64,000 nucleotides of DNA. Source: Blastopirellula sp. Its GTDB lineage: Bacteria > Planctomycetota > Planctomycetia > Pirellulales > Pirellulaceae. The DNA is taken from contig NVWB01000152.1 in assembly GCA_002733575.1 (NCBI GenBank), positions 1 to 64,000 on the forward strand, written 5' to 3'. Positions 54,424 to 61,148 of the stretch are shown here, piece after piece. How positions within the stretch are numbered: the stretch's first letter is position 1; each line of letters opens with the position of its first letter. The position numbers and the translations under genes are program-made. Under the pieces are notes generated by a model, which saw nothing but the letters and a program-made list of their open reading frames with translations, had not been told where the DNA came from and made no database searches.

Positions 54424-54912
54424 ATGGCAAAATGGAAGGCCGCTTTTTTGAAGAGCCTGGACCCAGAATATGATACGGAGGAATCGTTCACGTTCGGCCC
54501 ACCGGCAACCGAAGCGGAATTGTCTGCACTGGAAACGGCCATCTCGGAAAAGCTGCCGGAAGATCTCCGCGAACTTCTGCTGGAGTTCAACGGAATCAAA
54601 GACTCTGATGGGGAGACCTATTTTTTCGATACCACAGAAATGCCGACCGCGGCCGAGTACTACCGAGAATGGGACTGGCCGACCGACATGCTGCTGGAGT
54701 GTTCCAGCAACATCTTGTATGTATGCCAAGAGAACGGGTTCTCAGAAATGTGGGGCGTGGCGGTCAAGCCGTTTGGTTCTTTCCAATACGGTCAGGTAGT
54801 CGCGTTCAACCACGACGAGATCGCCTATGCCGAAGAACCCGACGAACTTTTTGTCGTTCCCTATCAGAGTCTGATCAAACTGGTCGAGGCGGATTTTAAG
54901 ACAACTGAGTGA
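54424..54912 (+). CDS. SMI1/KNR4 family protein
   Basis: A protein of 162 residues that fits SMI1/KNR4: FTFGPPATEAELSALETAIS, then KLPEDLRELLLEFNGIKDSD, NILYVCQENGFSEMWGVAVK, and VVAFNHDEIAYAEEPDELF. Many family members act as immunity proteins against polymorphic toxins; others are housekeeping proteins. No toxin gene is visible near it. ATG 54424 lacks a strong Shine-Dalgarno (AGGAAACATCTCC upstream is the candidate). Confidence 0.85.
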   Translation: MAKWKAAFLKSLDPEYDTEESFTFGPPATEAELSALETAISEKLPEDLRELLLEFNGIKDSDGETYFFDTTEMPTAAEYYREWDWPTDMLLECSSNILYVCQENGFSEMWGVAVKPFGSFQYGQVVAFNHDEIAYAEEPDELFVVPYQSLIKLVEADFKTTE

Positions 54913-54931
54913 TGGAGAATTATTCCAAAGT

Positions 54932-54955
54932 GGATGTATGAAAATTCATTCATCC
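54932..54955. repeat. GTGGATGAA hairpin repeat, copy c (diverged)
   Basis: GGATGTATGAA and TTCATTCATCC around a short loop pair with two mismatches. It lies 20 bases past the stop of the SMI1-like gene, and just before promoter-like site 4. Confidence 0.5.
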
Positions 54956-54968
54956 TACTAAACTGGTT

Positions 54969-55001
54969 TTTGTTGAAAACTCCTAGATACTGTGATACAT
55001 T
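54969..55001 (+). promoter_or_regulatory. Shared promoter-like element, site 4
   Basis: TTTGTTG, 14 bases, CTGTGATACATT (one C for T in the consensus). The gene start 55048 is 46 bases downstream. Confidence 0.6.
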
Positions 55002-55047
55002 TAAACTACACTGATCCGTACTAGACCGTAATTACCGAGGGTTCACG

Positions 55048-55461
55048 ATGGCGGCATTTTTCACAGAGCTATTCCGGGTAGACCCCGCCGATGTCGAGTC
55101 GTTGCTTGCCCCAGAACTCGAACGCAACGACGACACTTCGCTTTGGCTCCGAAATCTCGGCGACCTTGAGCTCGTCGAATTGTGGGAATCTCTGCCAAAC
55201 TCAGAATCTGATGGAACACTGATGTCGGATGTTGCAGCCGCAGGCGAATCGCTTGTTTTTACACTTCCAGAGAACTTCATCACCTCAATAAGGGATCTCG
55301 CCGATGCCGACATTCAATCTATCGCAGACAATTGGGCTTTGATGGATGAACTTGTCTCATGGCAAGTCTCTGATCTCGTAGATGTTATTCGCCGCATTCG
55401 CGGGTTTATTCGTGACGCAGGAAAAGACAATCAAATCGTGGTGCAGCTTGCAGAAATGTGA
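55048..55461 (+). CDS. Hypothetical acidic protein
   Basis: An acidic soluble protein of 137 residues (MAAFFTELFRVDPADVESLL, LGDLELVELWESLPNSESDG, ENFITSIRDLADADIQSIAD). It looks mostly helical. No family recognised; size and charge recall toxin-immunity proteins, but there is no partner. It follows promoter-like site 4 and a leader containing ACTGATCCGTACTAGACCGT that recurs elsewhere in this region. Confidence 0.7.
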   Translation: MAAFFTELFRVDPADVESLLAPELERNDDTSLWLRNLGDLELVELWESLPNSESDGTLMSDVAAAGESLVFTLPENFITSIRDLADADIQSIADNWALMDELVSWQVSDLVDVIRRIRGFIRDAGKDNQIVVQLAEM

Positions 55462-55467
55462 TGCAAT
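55435..55467 (+). promoter_or_regulatory. Possible degenerate site of the shared promoter-like element
   Basis: ATCGTGG, 14 bases, ATGTGATGCAAT. It keeps the exact spacing but has diverged, and it lies at the end of the 55048 gene. The following ACTAGACCGTAA and TTTGGTTGTTGTGTTTTTGC resemble 48612-48650. It would serve the 55574 gene. Confidence 0.35.
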
Positions 55468-55573
55468 TAATTTCGCTAACTCTTACTAGACCGTAATGGT
55501 GCGGTGTTTGGTTGTTGTGTTTTTGCGGGTTGATATTTGTTATGTGGCTTAAAGATCTAAAAAGGAAGAAGAG

Positions 55574-56026
55574 ATGTCAAACCCTTATCAATCGCCAAAC
55601 ACAGGCTCCCCTGCCCCAGTTTCAGGTGATGCAGAAACGAGCATTGTAATATCTGGTCAAAAGCTGTTGAACTATTCCATTCTCGGTTACCTCTGCTCAA
55701 TGCCGTTGCTGGTTGCTGCAAATGCATTTCTTGAAGGAACGCCCGAAAATCCAGTGGTTACACCCATGTTTGGGATTGTCCTTGCGGCAGGAATGCTCGG
55801 GATGTTCGCAGCGGGAATATGTGCTGCCATCGGAATATTTCGAATGGGTCGCATACTGTTTCCGGGCTCGACACGATTCCTTTACGCAATTGGTGTGCTG
55901 ATTCCTGCGCCACTGATTGGATTGATAGTGATGTTCGTTGCAAACTCGAATGCGAGCGGATACCTCAAAGCCCGCGGTTACAAGATAGGATTGTTTGGCG
56001 CAAAACGTCAGCAAACCGCCGGATAA
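55574..56026 (+). CDS. NPYQSP-type membrane protein
   Basis: A protein of 150 residues with the N-terminus MSNPYQSPNTGSPAPVSGD, a recurrent planctomycete pattern. Three to four membrane segments follow (SILGYLCSMPLLVAANAF, VTPMFGIVLAAGMLGMFAAG, FLYAIGVLIPAPLIGLIVMF). Function unknown. GAAGAAGAG is a good ribosome site ahead of ATG 55574. Confidence 0.8.
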   Translation: MSNPYQSPNTGSPAPVSGDAETSIVISGQKLLNYSILGYLCSMPLLVAANAFLEGTPENPVVTPMFGIVLAAGMLGMFAAGICAAIGIFRMGRILFPGSTRFLYAIGVLIPAPLIGLIVMFVANSNASGYLKARGYKIGLFGAKRQQTAG

Positions 56027-56039
56027 CAAGTCAGGCAGA

Positions 56040-56066
56040 GTGGATGGAATCTTTATTTCCATCCAC
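56040..56066. repeat. GTGGATGAA hairpin repeat, copy d
   Basis: GTGGATGGAA, loop TCTTTAT, TTCCATCCAC: a perfect ten-base stem, 14 bases after the stop of the 55574 gene. It precedes the element at 56074-56116. Confidence 0.75.
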
Positions 56067-56073
56067 CTTCGTT

Positions 56074-56116
56074 CGGTTTTCCATTGGAATCAGTTTTCTT
56101 ATGTTTTAAACTGTAG
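56074..56116 (+). promoter_or_regulatory. Second recurring upstream element, copy 2
   Basis: CGGTTTTCCATTGGAATCAG...TTATGTTTTAAACTGTAG, gap-free match to 52197-52239. Confidence 0.5.
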
Positions 56117-56170
56117 AAACATCAATAGACCAAAGAGTCATTGTGCCGAATGTGATTGTGAATAATTCAA

Positions 56171-56196
56171 GGTGGATGAATAAAGATTCATCCACC
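56171..56196. repeat. GTGGATGAA hairpin repeat, copy e (best copy)
   Basis: GGTGGATGAAT, AAAG loop, ATTCATCCACC: perfect 11-base stem followed by CTACTAAAC, as in copy a (CTACTCC) and copy c (TACTAAAC). It lies 39 bases upstream of the 56235 gene. Confidence 0.8.
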
Positions 56197-56234
56197 CTAC
56201 TAAACTATTCCGTTATCAATGATGTGTATAAATT

Positions 56235-56876
56235 ATGGACGATGAAATCATTCAGCTAACCATCAATGAAATTTATGAAGTTTCAGTGATTGTCGAAGCT
56301 GATATTAGCTACTCTCTAAAAAAGCATGGGAAAACTATTTTCGAAATCAAACGGCCCTATCCCGATGCAGGCTTTGGTGGCGGACAACTGATTGCTTCTG
56401 CTTCAGGGAAGTATGTTATTTTCAGTTATTTCTCAGGTCAAAGTGAAGAAGCGTTTGAGTTGTTCGAGGTGACCGATCAACTCTCTTTAATTTACAGTAG
56501 TGGTTACCACTCGGGCGAAACGGCCTCTTTTGGGTTTTCGGAAAAAGAAGACCAACTGTTGATGGCCCTTCCTGAAAACTGCATAGACTGGTGGGTTGCC
56601 TGGGAAGACGAAGAAACAGAAATCGATCAAGATGGAAACACCTATTTTGATTTTGGAAAACTTCTTTTGTTAGAAATTGAAACCAAAAGTACAACCGAAC
56701 ATGAACTTCGCATCTATCCAACCAAAAACTGGACACCTGTCGAAGAAGAGTACGATCCATATTTGAACCCTGAATTCAAGAACAATCAGTTAGTAATCAG
56801 CATGCCATGGGGGCAAGAGACATTATCGCTACCACTGAAAGATTTTCATAGCTTTGAAGTGAGTAAAAGTGAATGA
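56235..56876 (+). CDS. Hypothetical beta-rich protein
   Basis: A protein of 213 residues without signal peptide. Repeated strand patterns (GGGQLIASASGKYVIFSYFS, QLSLIYSSGYHSGETASFGF, QLLMALPENCIDWWVAWED) suggest a beta-propeller or immunity-like sandwich. I recognise no family. It follows hairpin copy e. Confidence 0.72.
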   Translation: MDDEIIQLTINEIYEVSVIVEADISYSLKKHGKTIFEIKRPYPDAGFGGGQLIASASGKYVIFSYFSGQSEEAFELFEVTDQLSLIYSSGYHSGETASFGFSEKEDQLLMALPENCIDWWVAWEDEETEIDQDGNTYFDFGKLLLLEIETKSTTEHELRIYPTKNWTPVEEEYDPYLNPEFKNNQLVISMPWGQETLSLPLKDFHSFEVSKSE

Positions 56877-56890
56877 TAAAGTTCATTCAC
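56869..56890 (+). terminator. Hairpin overlapping the stop codon of the 56235 gene
   Basis: GTGAATGA, loop TAAAGT, TCATTCAC: an eight-base stem containing the TGA stop, followed by CCTTAAACTAAATG. It is a diverged member of the GTGGATGAA hairpin family. Confidence 0.5.
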
Positions 56891-56936
56891 CCTTAAACTA
56901 AATGAACAGCAACCCTCTTCATCACGGGAGATTATC

Positions 56937-57818
56937 ATGCAAGCCACTTGGTCAAAGTCCCTCTTGATTGTCGGCATTTTTCTTGCGTCTTCGGCACACG
57001 CGTATGCTCAGCCTTTGATTCCTCATGCCGATAGCATTGAAACTACAGTCGCCAATGCGGATTTGGTGTTCATTGCGACTATCGAGAAGTTCGATCCAAA
57101 GAAACCAACCGATGATCGCCCTGGGCATGACGCCACGATTATCATTGAGGAGACATTGAAGATCTATTATCTTCAGGAGGAATCTTACAAGAGGATGAGC
57201 ATTTTTATCCCTCACGCCGCTTCAGTTCTGGAAGACTGGCAAAAGCGTGGAGCCCGGCTGCTGATTATTGCGTATGATGAATACTATCCGTACGAAACCA
57301 AAGTGATTGAACTAACGCCCGGCAAGATGGAAATCATGACGGCCGATTTTAAACTTCTGCGAAATCCAGAACCGGTGCTCAAGGCCGCCAGAGAAACAAT
57401 CCGCCGCATGCCGACCGCCATCAAGCGAATCAACACCGTTCGGCTTTCGGTTCCTCATAAGATCATCATCGGGACGCAATGGCAAAAATACTACGGAACC
57501 GGCGGCCATCTGATGTTGACCGTGCCCGCTGACGAAAGACTAGAGAAAAGAGCCCAAGCCTACATACGCTCTGAAAGCTACATGAAACGCTACGAAGGCA
57601 TCCAGGCCCTACGGTACTTCAAGTCAGACAAAAATATCACCCTGGTCAAAACGCTGCTGAAAGACCCCGGTATCACCCGCAATTATTCGCCCGGAGTGAA
57701 GGAAGAGCCCGGCACCGAAACCACCATCTACGCCGTCCGCTCAATCGCCCATCAAGTTCTAAGATCATGGGGCGTTGAAGTTGAGAAACCGGTGATTCGT
57801 GTTGAGGTGAGGAAGTGA
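56937..57818 (+). CDS. Secreted hypothetical protein with HEAT-like C-terminus
   Basis: A protein of 293 residues with a signal peptide of about 25 residues (LLIVGIFLASSAHAYAQ). SIETTVANADLVFIATIEKF begins a beta-rich domain like those seen in planctomycete proteins of unknown function. The C-terminal RYEGIQALRYFKSDKNITLV and TIYAVRSIAHQVLRSWGVEV look like HEAT-repeat helices. Function unknown. Confidence 0.75.
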   Translation: MQATWSKSLLIVGIFLASSAHAYAQPLIPHADSIETTVANADLVFIATIEKFDPKKPTDDRPGHDATIIIEETLKIYYLQEESYKRMSIFIPHAASVLEDWQKRGARLLIIAYDEYYPYETKVIELTPGKMEIMTADFKLLRNPEPVLKAARETIRRMPTAIKRINTVRLSVPHKIIIGTQWQKYYGTGGHLMLTVPADERLEKRAQAYIRSESYMKRYEGIQALRYFKSDKNITLVKTLLKDPGITRNYSPGVKEEPGTETTIYAVRSIAHQVLRSWGVEVEKPVIRVEVRK

Positions 57819-57836
57819 TGTAGGGTGAGTATTGTT

Positions 57837-57869
57837 TTTGTGGCTACCGCCTGGGCTTTGTGATATATT
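57837..57869 (+). promoter_or_regulatory. Shared promoter-like element, site 5
   Basis: TTTGTGG, 14 bases, TTGTGATATATT, 39 bases upstream of the 57909 gene. Confidence 0.65.
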
Positions 57870-57908
57870 CGATTTCCACCGTTTCAATACTAACACCCAG
57901 AGAAAATC

Positions 57909-58364
57909 ATGTGGGAAGACTTGTCGTTAATCGATGCTTATCAAGCTGTCGCAAAAGAAATTGGCTGCCAATCTCAAATTGAGTTTTCTGAAGAATGTTT
58001 CGGATCTCCGAGTAGCATCATGTACCGGCTGGTTGATGGTTTGGCCGAGGATGATTTGACGTCCATCGAAATGTGCATTCGTTTCTATGAAGAATGTCCG
58101 ATGTATGTCGGAAGTGGCCGACACAGAGAACGTATTGCCAGAAAACTGAAACATGTAACTCTGACAGACAATCAACAGGCAAGACTAAGAGAAGTTTTTA
58201 AATCATTTATCAATAAAAGATTCATCAAAGCCGAGATGAAAGATTTTGTAAAACTAGTCAAATGCTATTCCAATGAAGACCTGGAAAACTTCTGTCGAAA
58301 GAGAGTAAATATCGCTAATCCATATGTGAAGAAGTACTGTGAGTACATCTTGAATTCGGACTAA
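57909..58364 (+). CDS. Hypothetical protein
   Basis: A helical soluble protein of 151 residues with a basic C-terminal half (RHRERIARKLKHVTLTDNQQ, FINKRFIKAEMKDFVKLVKC, FCRKRVNIANPYVKKYCEYI). I recognise no family. It could form HEAT-like helices. It starts shortly after promoter-like site 5 and precedes the 58395 gene by 30 bases, so the two probably share a transcript. Confidence 0.7.
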   Translation: MWEDLSLIDAYQAVAKEIGCQSQIEFSEECFGSPSSIMYRLVDGLAEDDLTSIEMCIRFYEECPMYVGSGRHRERIARKLKHVTLTDNQQARLREVFKSFINKRFIKAEMKDFVKLVKCYSNEDLENFCRKRVNIANPYVKKYCEYILNSD

Positions 58365-58394
58365 CCAACCAAAGACTACTATGAGGAATTGAAA

Positions 58395-58760
58395 ATGGCA
58401 GAAGCAATGAATGAATATCAATTTACTGGGATCGATCAAAACACGGGGGAACCCATTTCTGACAGGATGCGTGCTACCAGCGAACAGGAGGTGCGGGCCA
58501 GTGCGGCCAAGCATGGGATTGATGTTGAAACTGTTGAACTGGTTCAGTCGGGAAGTCCTGGGCCATCTCCCTCGCTCTTGCTAGAATTTGGGCACTTCAT
58601 CTCATTGATCGGGTGCCTGTCGCCGTTGTTTTATATAATATCTAGCATACAACCGCTAAGCCATTTTAGTTTCTGGGCATTCATAGGCTCAATTCTTGCC
58701 GCGTTCTATAGTGCTGCGATGGCTGTCGTCTTTTCGCGAGTCAACCGCATGCTGGTTTGA
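58395..58760 (+). CDS. Membrane protein with a GspF-like N-terminal pattern
   Basis: A protein of 121 residues from ATG 58395 (GAGGAATTGAAA upstream). NEYQFTGIDQNTGEPISDRM and RATSEQEVRASAAKHGIDVE match the small N-terminal module of type II secretion GspF/PilC proteins (Y-x-Y/F-x-G-x-D...G...ASxxEARxxLxxxG). The rest has two membrane segments (LLEFGHFISLIGCLSPLFYI, FWAFIGSILAAFYSAAMAVV) instead of the large GspF domains. A free-standing module on a membrane tail is unusual; its partner may be a type IV pilus-like system. Confidence 0.72.
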   Translation: MAEAMNEYQFTGIDQNTGEPISDRMRATSEQEVRASAAKHGIDVETVELVQSGSPGPSPSLLLEFGHFISLIGCLSPLFYIISSIQPLSHFSFWAFIGSILAAFYSAAMAVVFSRVNRMLV

Positions 58761-58767
58761 AAAGGGG

Positions 58768-58800
58768 TTTGTCGTGAACACTTCGGCGTTATGATAGATC
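58768..58800 (+). promoter_or_regulatory. Shared promoter-like element, site 6
   Basis: TTTGTCG, 14 bases, TTATGATAGATC, a diverged copy with exact spacing, 51 bases upstream of the SRPBCC gene. Confidence 0.5.
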
Positions 58801-58851
58801 CGTTTCTGCGGTTCAATACTTGTTCATCAGCAATGCAGCGAGTATCCTCAC

Positions 58852-59310
58852 ATGCCTCATGGTTCTATTACCGAAACGATTCCAGCAAGCAGTGCGGAAG
58901 TATTTCAACTGCTGCACGATTATAGCCGTAGACTGGAATGGGACACGTTGTTGCAAGACGCTAGGCTCTGTGACAACTTGGCCAAGGCCCAACTTCACGC
59001 AACTTCCATTTGTACTGGCCGCAGGTACATGGGCTGTCTCGCATTGAAAACCTTATATGTGACGTTTAGCCCGCCGGATGTTGCTGCCGTAAAAATGCTC
59101 AACCGCCCGCTCTTCTTCGAGGCATTTGCCGCAACCATCCGGCATCACGACCTAGACGATGGCTCATCCACTATCGAGTACAAGTACAATTTCACCGCTC
59201 GCCCTGCCCTGCTTCGCTGGATTCTACATCCTGTGATGGCTGCCGTTTTTCGCTGGGAGACTCGAAAGAGGTTGAGGGCGTTGCGTTCTTGGTTTGTGGC
59301 AAAGGGCTAA
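58852..59310 (+). CDS. SRPBCC-superfamily (polyketide cyclase/dehydrase-like) protein
   Basis: A protein of 152 residues with the START/SRPBCC pattern: ITETIPASSAEVFQLLHDYS, WDTLLQDARLCD, TIEYKYNFTARPALLRWILH and a long C-terminal helix (VFRWETRKRLRALRSWFVAK). Such proteins bind hydrophobic ligands or act as cyclases. ATG 58852 is the first in-frame start after site 6. Function unknown. Confidence 0.78.
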   Translation: MPHGSITETIPASSAEVFQLLHDYSRRLEWDTLLQDARLCDNLAKAQLHATSICTGRRYMGCLALKTLYVTFSPPDVAAVKMLNRPLFFEAFAATIRHHDLDDGSSTIEYKYNFTARPALLRWILHPVMAAVFRWETRKRLRALRSWFVAKG

Positions 59311-59325
59311 TCGTTGTGATATATT
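59293..59325 (+). promoter_or_regulatory. Shared promoter-like element, site 7
   Basis: TTTGTGG, 14 bases, TTGTGATATATT; it overlaps the end of the SRPBCC gene (18 bases of coding sequence), 78 bases upstream of ATG 59404. Confidence 0.65.
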
Positions 59326-59403
59326 TGTCTCTGCGGTTTTGTGCTTGACTGCACTTGTGCTCTCGAACTACTGTTACCATATTAAGGGCAATTGAGAAGC
59401 AAC

Positions 59404-59745
59404 ATGAATAAACGCAAACTCATTGCTGCCGTGCTGTTGGCGATAGCTGCCGTTCCGTGGCTGCTGACTTTTGATTGGCGTCCTATGTTAATTGGGGTGT
59501 TGGCTGCGGTTGCATCCGTAAGCATCGTTTTCCGCCCTGGCTTAGCACGGCTTGCTGTACCTGTTGTATGCGGAGTCTCCTGGGTGATCTTCTTTATCGC
59601 AGGTTTACACCGCGAGGGGATCGATATCGCTGGGCACTCTTACATTGCAATGCAGTTGTTGACACCATTTTCCACACTCTCACTCATCCTCTACTTCTTC
59701 AAAGAGGCACCAAGTGACCCTGGCGACATCCAAACCAAGCCGTAA
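59404..59745 (+). CDS. Hypothetical membrane protein
   Basis: A hydrophobic protein of 113 residues from ATG 59404 with GAGAAGC upstream. Four segments: KLIAAVLLAIAAVPWLLTF, LIGVLAAVASVSIVFRPG, LARLAVPVVCGVSWVIFFIA and QLLTPFSTLSLILYFFKEA. It resembles small four-helix membrane proteins of no known function. Confidence 0.75.
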   Translation: MNKRKLIAAVLLAIAAVPWLLTFDWRPMLIGVLAAVASVSIVFRPGLARLAVPVVCGVSWVIFFIAGLHREGIDIAGHSYIAMQLLTPFSTLSLILYFFKEAPSDPGDIQTKP

Positions 59746-59775
59746 ACTTACCGAAATCCGTTTGGACTGAATCAC

Positions 59776-60219
59776 CTACCGCACCAACAAAATCTCTTCC
59801 GCGGCTTCAAGTTCAAGACGCATTAGTTTGAGGCGGTCGGCGTGGTAGCGTTCGAGTAGACTTTTTTCTGCGATCAGATCGTTGAGGCGCAGTTTGGTTC
59901 CTAGTTCTGCAAGATGGACGCGTTCGATTTCGTCAAACAGTGGGGCCGAGTATTTGAATCTGGTGAACTGCGAGTATTCTTTTTGGCGGCGCTCCAGAGA
60001 CTTGAGTTCGGCTTTGGTCATCTCAATCTCGCTCGATAATTTTCGCCGCTTCAAAGGGTACTCTTGGCGTTCATAAATACGCAAACGCAAGCGGGCCATT
60101 TCTAACTGGCGAGAGGCGGGTGTCCGATTGGCTTGTCTTGGCTCGGCGGTTGCCACCGTCAGACAGGCAGCTAAAGATGCGAACAACAACAAGACCATGC
60201 AAGTTTTGGAATAGTTCAT
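59776..60219 (-). CDS. Secreted coiled-coil protein
   Basis: A protein of 147 residues with a signal peptide of about 25 residues (MVLLLFASLAACLTVATAEP). The mature part is a charged helix throughout: QLEMARLRLRIYERQEYPLK, EIEMTKAELKSLERRQKEYS, and a last segment RYHADRLKLMRLELEAAEEI. It likely forms a periplasmic coiled coil. Function unknown; convergent with the 59404 gene. Confidence 0.75.
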   Translation of the reverse strand: MNYSKTCMVLLLFASLAACLTVATAEPRQANRTPASRQLEMARLRLRIYERQEYPLKRRKLSSEIEMTKAELKSLERRQKEYSQFTRFKYSAPLFDEIERVHLAELGTKLRLNDLIAEKSLLERYHADRLKLMRLELEAAEEILLVR

Positions 60220-60539
60220 TACGCCGACTTCCGTTCAAAATGACAAGCAATTTAGTGGTTATTCAAGCAGGAACTCCCTTCACTCCAGAATAATTACTCT
60301 CGTTGGAATCGCAAGAAAATAAGCCGCTTTCGGCATACAACATGGCACCTAGGATGCGAACTTGCCCCGCTTTTGGCCAAAACCAGCAGCAATGCTCGAA
60401 AATGGGCGAAGATTCTTCCAATTTGCAGCAACTGGCGTAGTACCGATTTTCCTCAACGGCAATGCTCTCTATAATCGGGGGAAGAACGCTCGCTTCGTGT
60501 GGGTTCTGTCTTCCAAAAAATCTAGAGAAAGCTTGCCCT
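60220..60539 (+). promoter_or_regulatory. Gap with the promoter region of a response regulator
   Basis: No gene is seen here. A perfect -10 box TATAAT lies at 60470-60475, 64 bases upstream of ATG 60540; no matching strong -35 is visible (TTTTCC about 17 bases before it). Nothing else was identified. Confidence 0.45.
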
Positions 60540-60986
60540 ATGGCAGATAAAAATAAAATTCTGATCGCTGATGATAATCAGGCGAATGTTGAACTGCTTG
60601 AGGCCTATTTGATCAACTTAGACTGCGACATTGAAATTGCGGTAAATGGGCAAGATGCGATAGATAAAGTCGCTTCTTTTTCGCCTGACTTGATTTTACT
60701 TGATGTAATGATGCCAAAATTGAGTGGTTTTGAAGTTTGTCAAAAGGTGAAAAGCGACCCTAAAACTAAGAAAATCATGATTCTGATGGTGACCGCATTA
60801 AACGAATTAGGCGATATCGAGCGGGCCGTTGATGCTGGCACCGACGACTTTCTTTCCAAACCGGTCAATAAAGTCGAACTGATCAAGCGTGTTGAGAACA
60901 TGCTGCGGTTTAAAGATATTGAAAACGAAAATGAGCGTTTACGACGCTATATTGAAGGCATGGATGACGAGCAAGGCCCTGAATAA
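60540..60986 (+). CDS. Receiver-domain response regulator without output domain
   Basis: A CheY-like protein of 148 residues from ATG 60540. Acid pocket Asp11-Asp12, phosphoacceptor Asp55 in LILLDVMMPKLSG, conserved Thr in MVTAL and Lys in LSKPVN. A C-terminal helical extension (FKDIENENERLRRYIEGMDD) may dimerise or bind a partner. It likely acts by protein-protein contact in a phosphorelay. No kinase lies nearby; the next gene is a TPR protein. Confidence 0.95.
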   Translation: MADKNKILIADDNQANVELLEAYLINLDCDIEIAVNGQDAIDKVASFSPDLILLDVMMPKLSGFEVCQKVKSDPKTKKIMILMVTALNELGDIERAVDAGTDDFLSKPVNKVELIKRVENMLRFKDIENENERLRRYIEGMDDEQGPE

Positions 60987-60997
60987 TTGAACATGAA

Positions 60998-61033
60998 TGC
61001 CGAAAATGGTTCAATCACGCCTCATTTTCGGCA
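60998..61033 (+). terminator. Hairpin after the response regulator gene
   Basis: TGCCGAAAATG, 14-base loop, CATTTTCGGCA: an exact 11-base stem, 12 bases past the stop codon. The tail ATTTCC is only weakly T-rich. Confidence 0.6.
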
Positions 61034-61148
61034 ATTTCCTGCCGGTTCACGCGAATTCCCAGCACGGCAATCGAGTTCTATTGTCTTTCATCACGCAACT
61101 AGAGTATCCTAAACAAATACTACTGGTTTCATTTCTGGAGGAGCTGCC

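Noticed and set aside
54424-54912. Toxin-immunity locus around the SMI1-like gene
   Set aside because: No toxin, RHS, deaminase or nuclease domain lies within several kilobases, so calling it immunity would rest on family name only.
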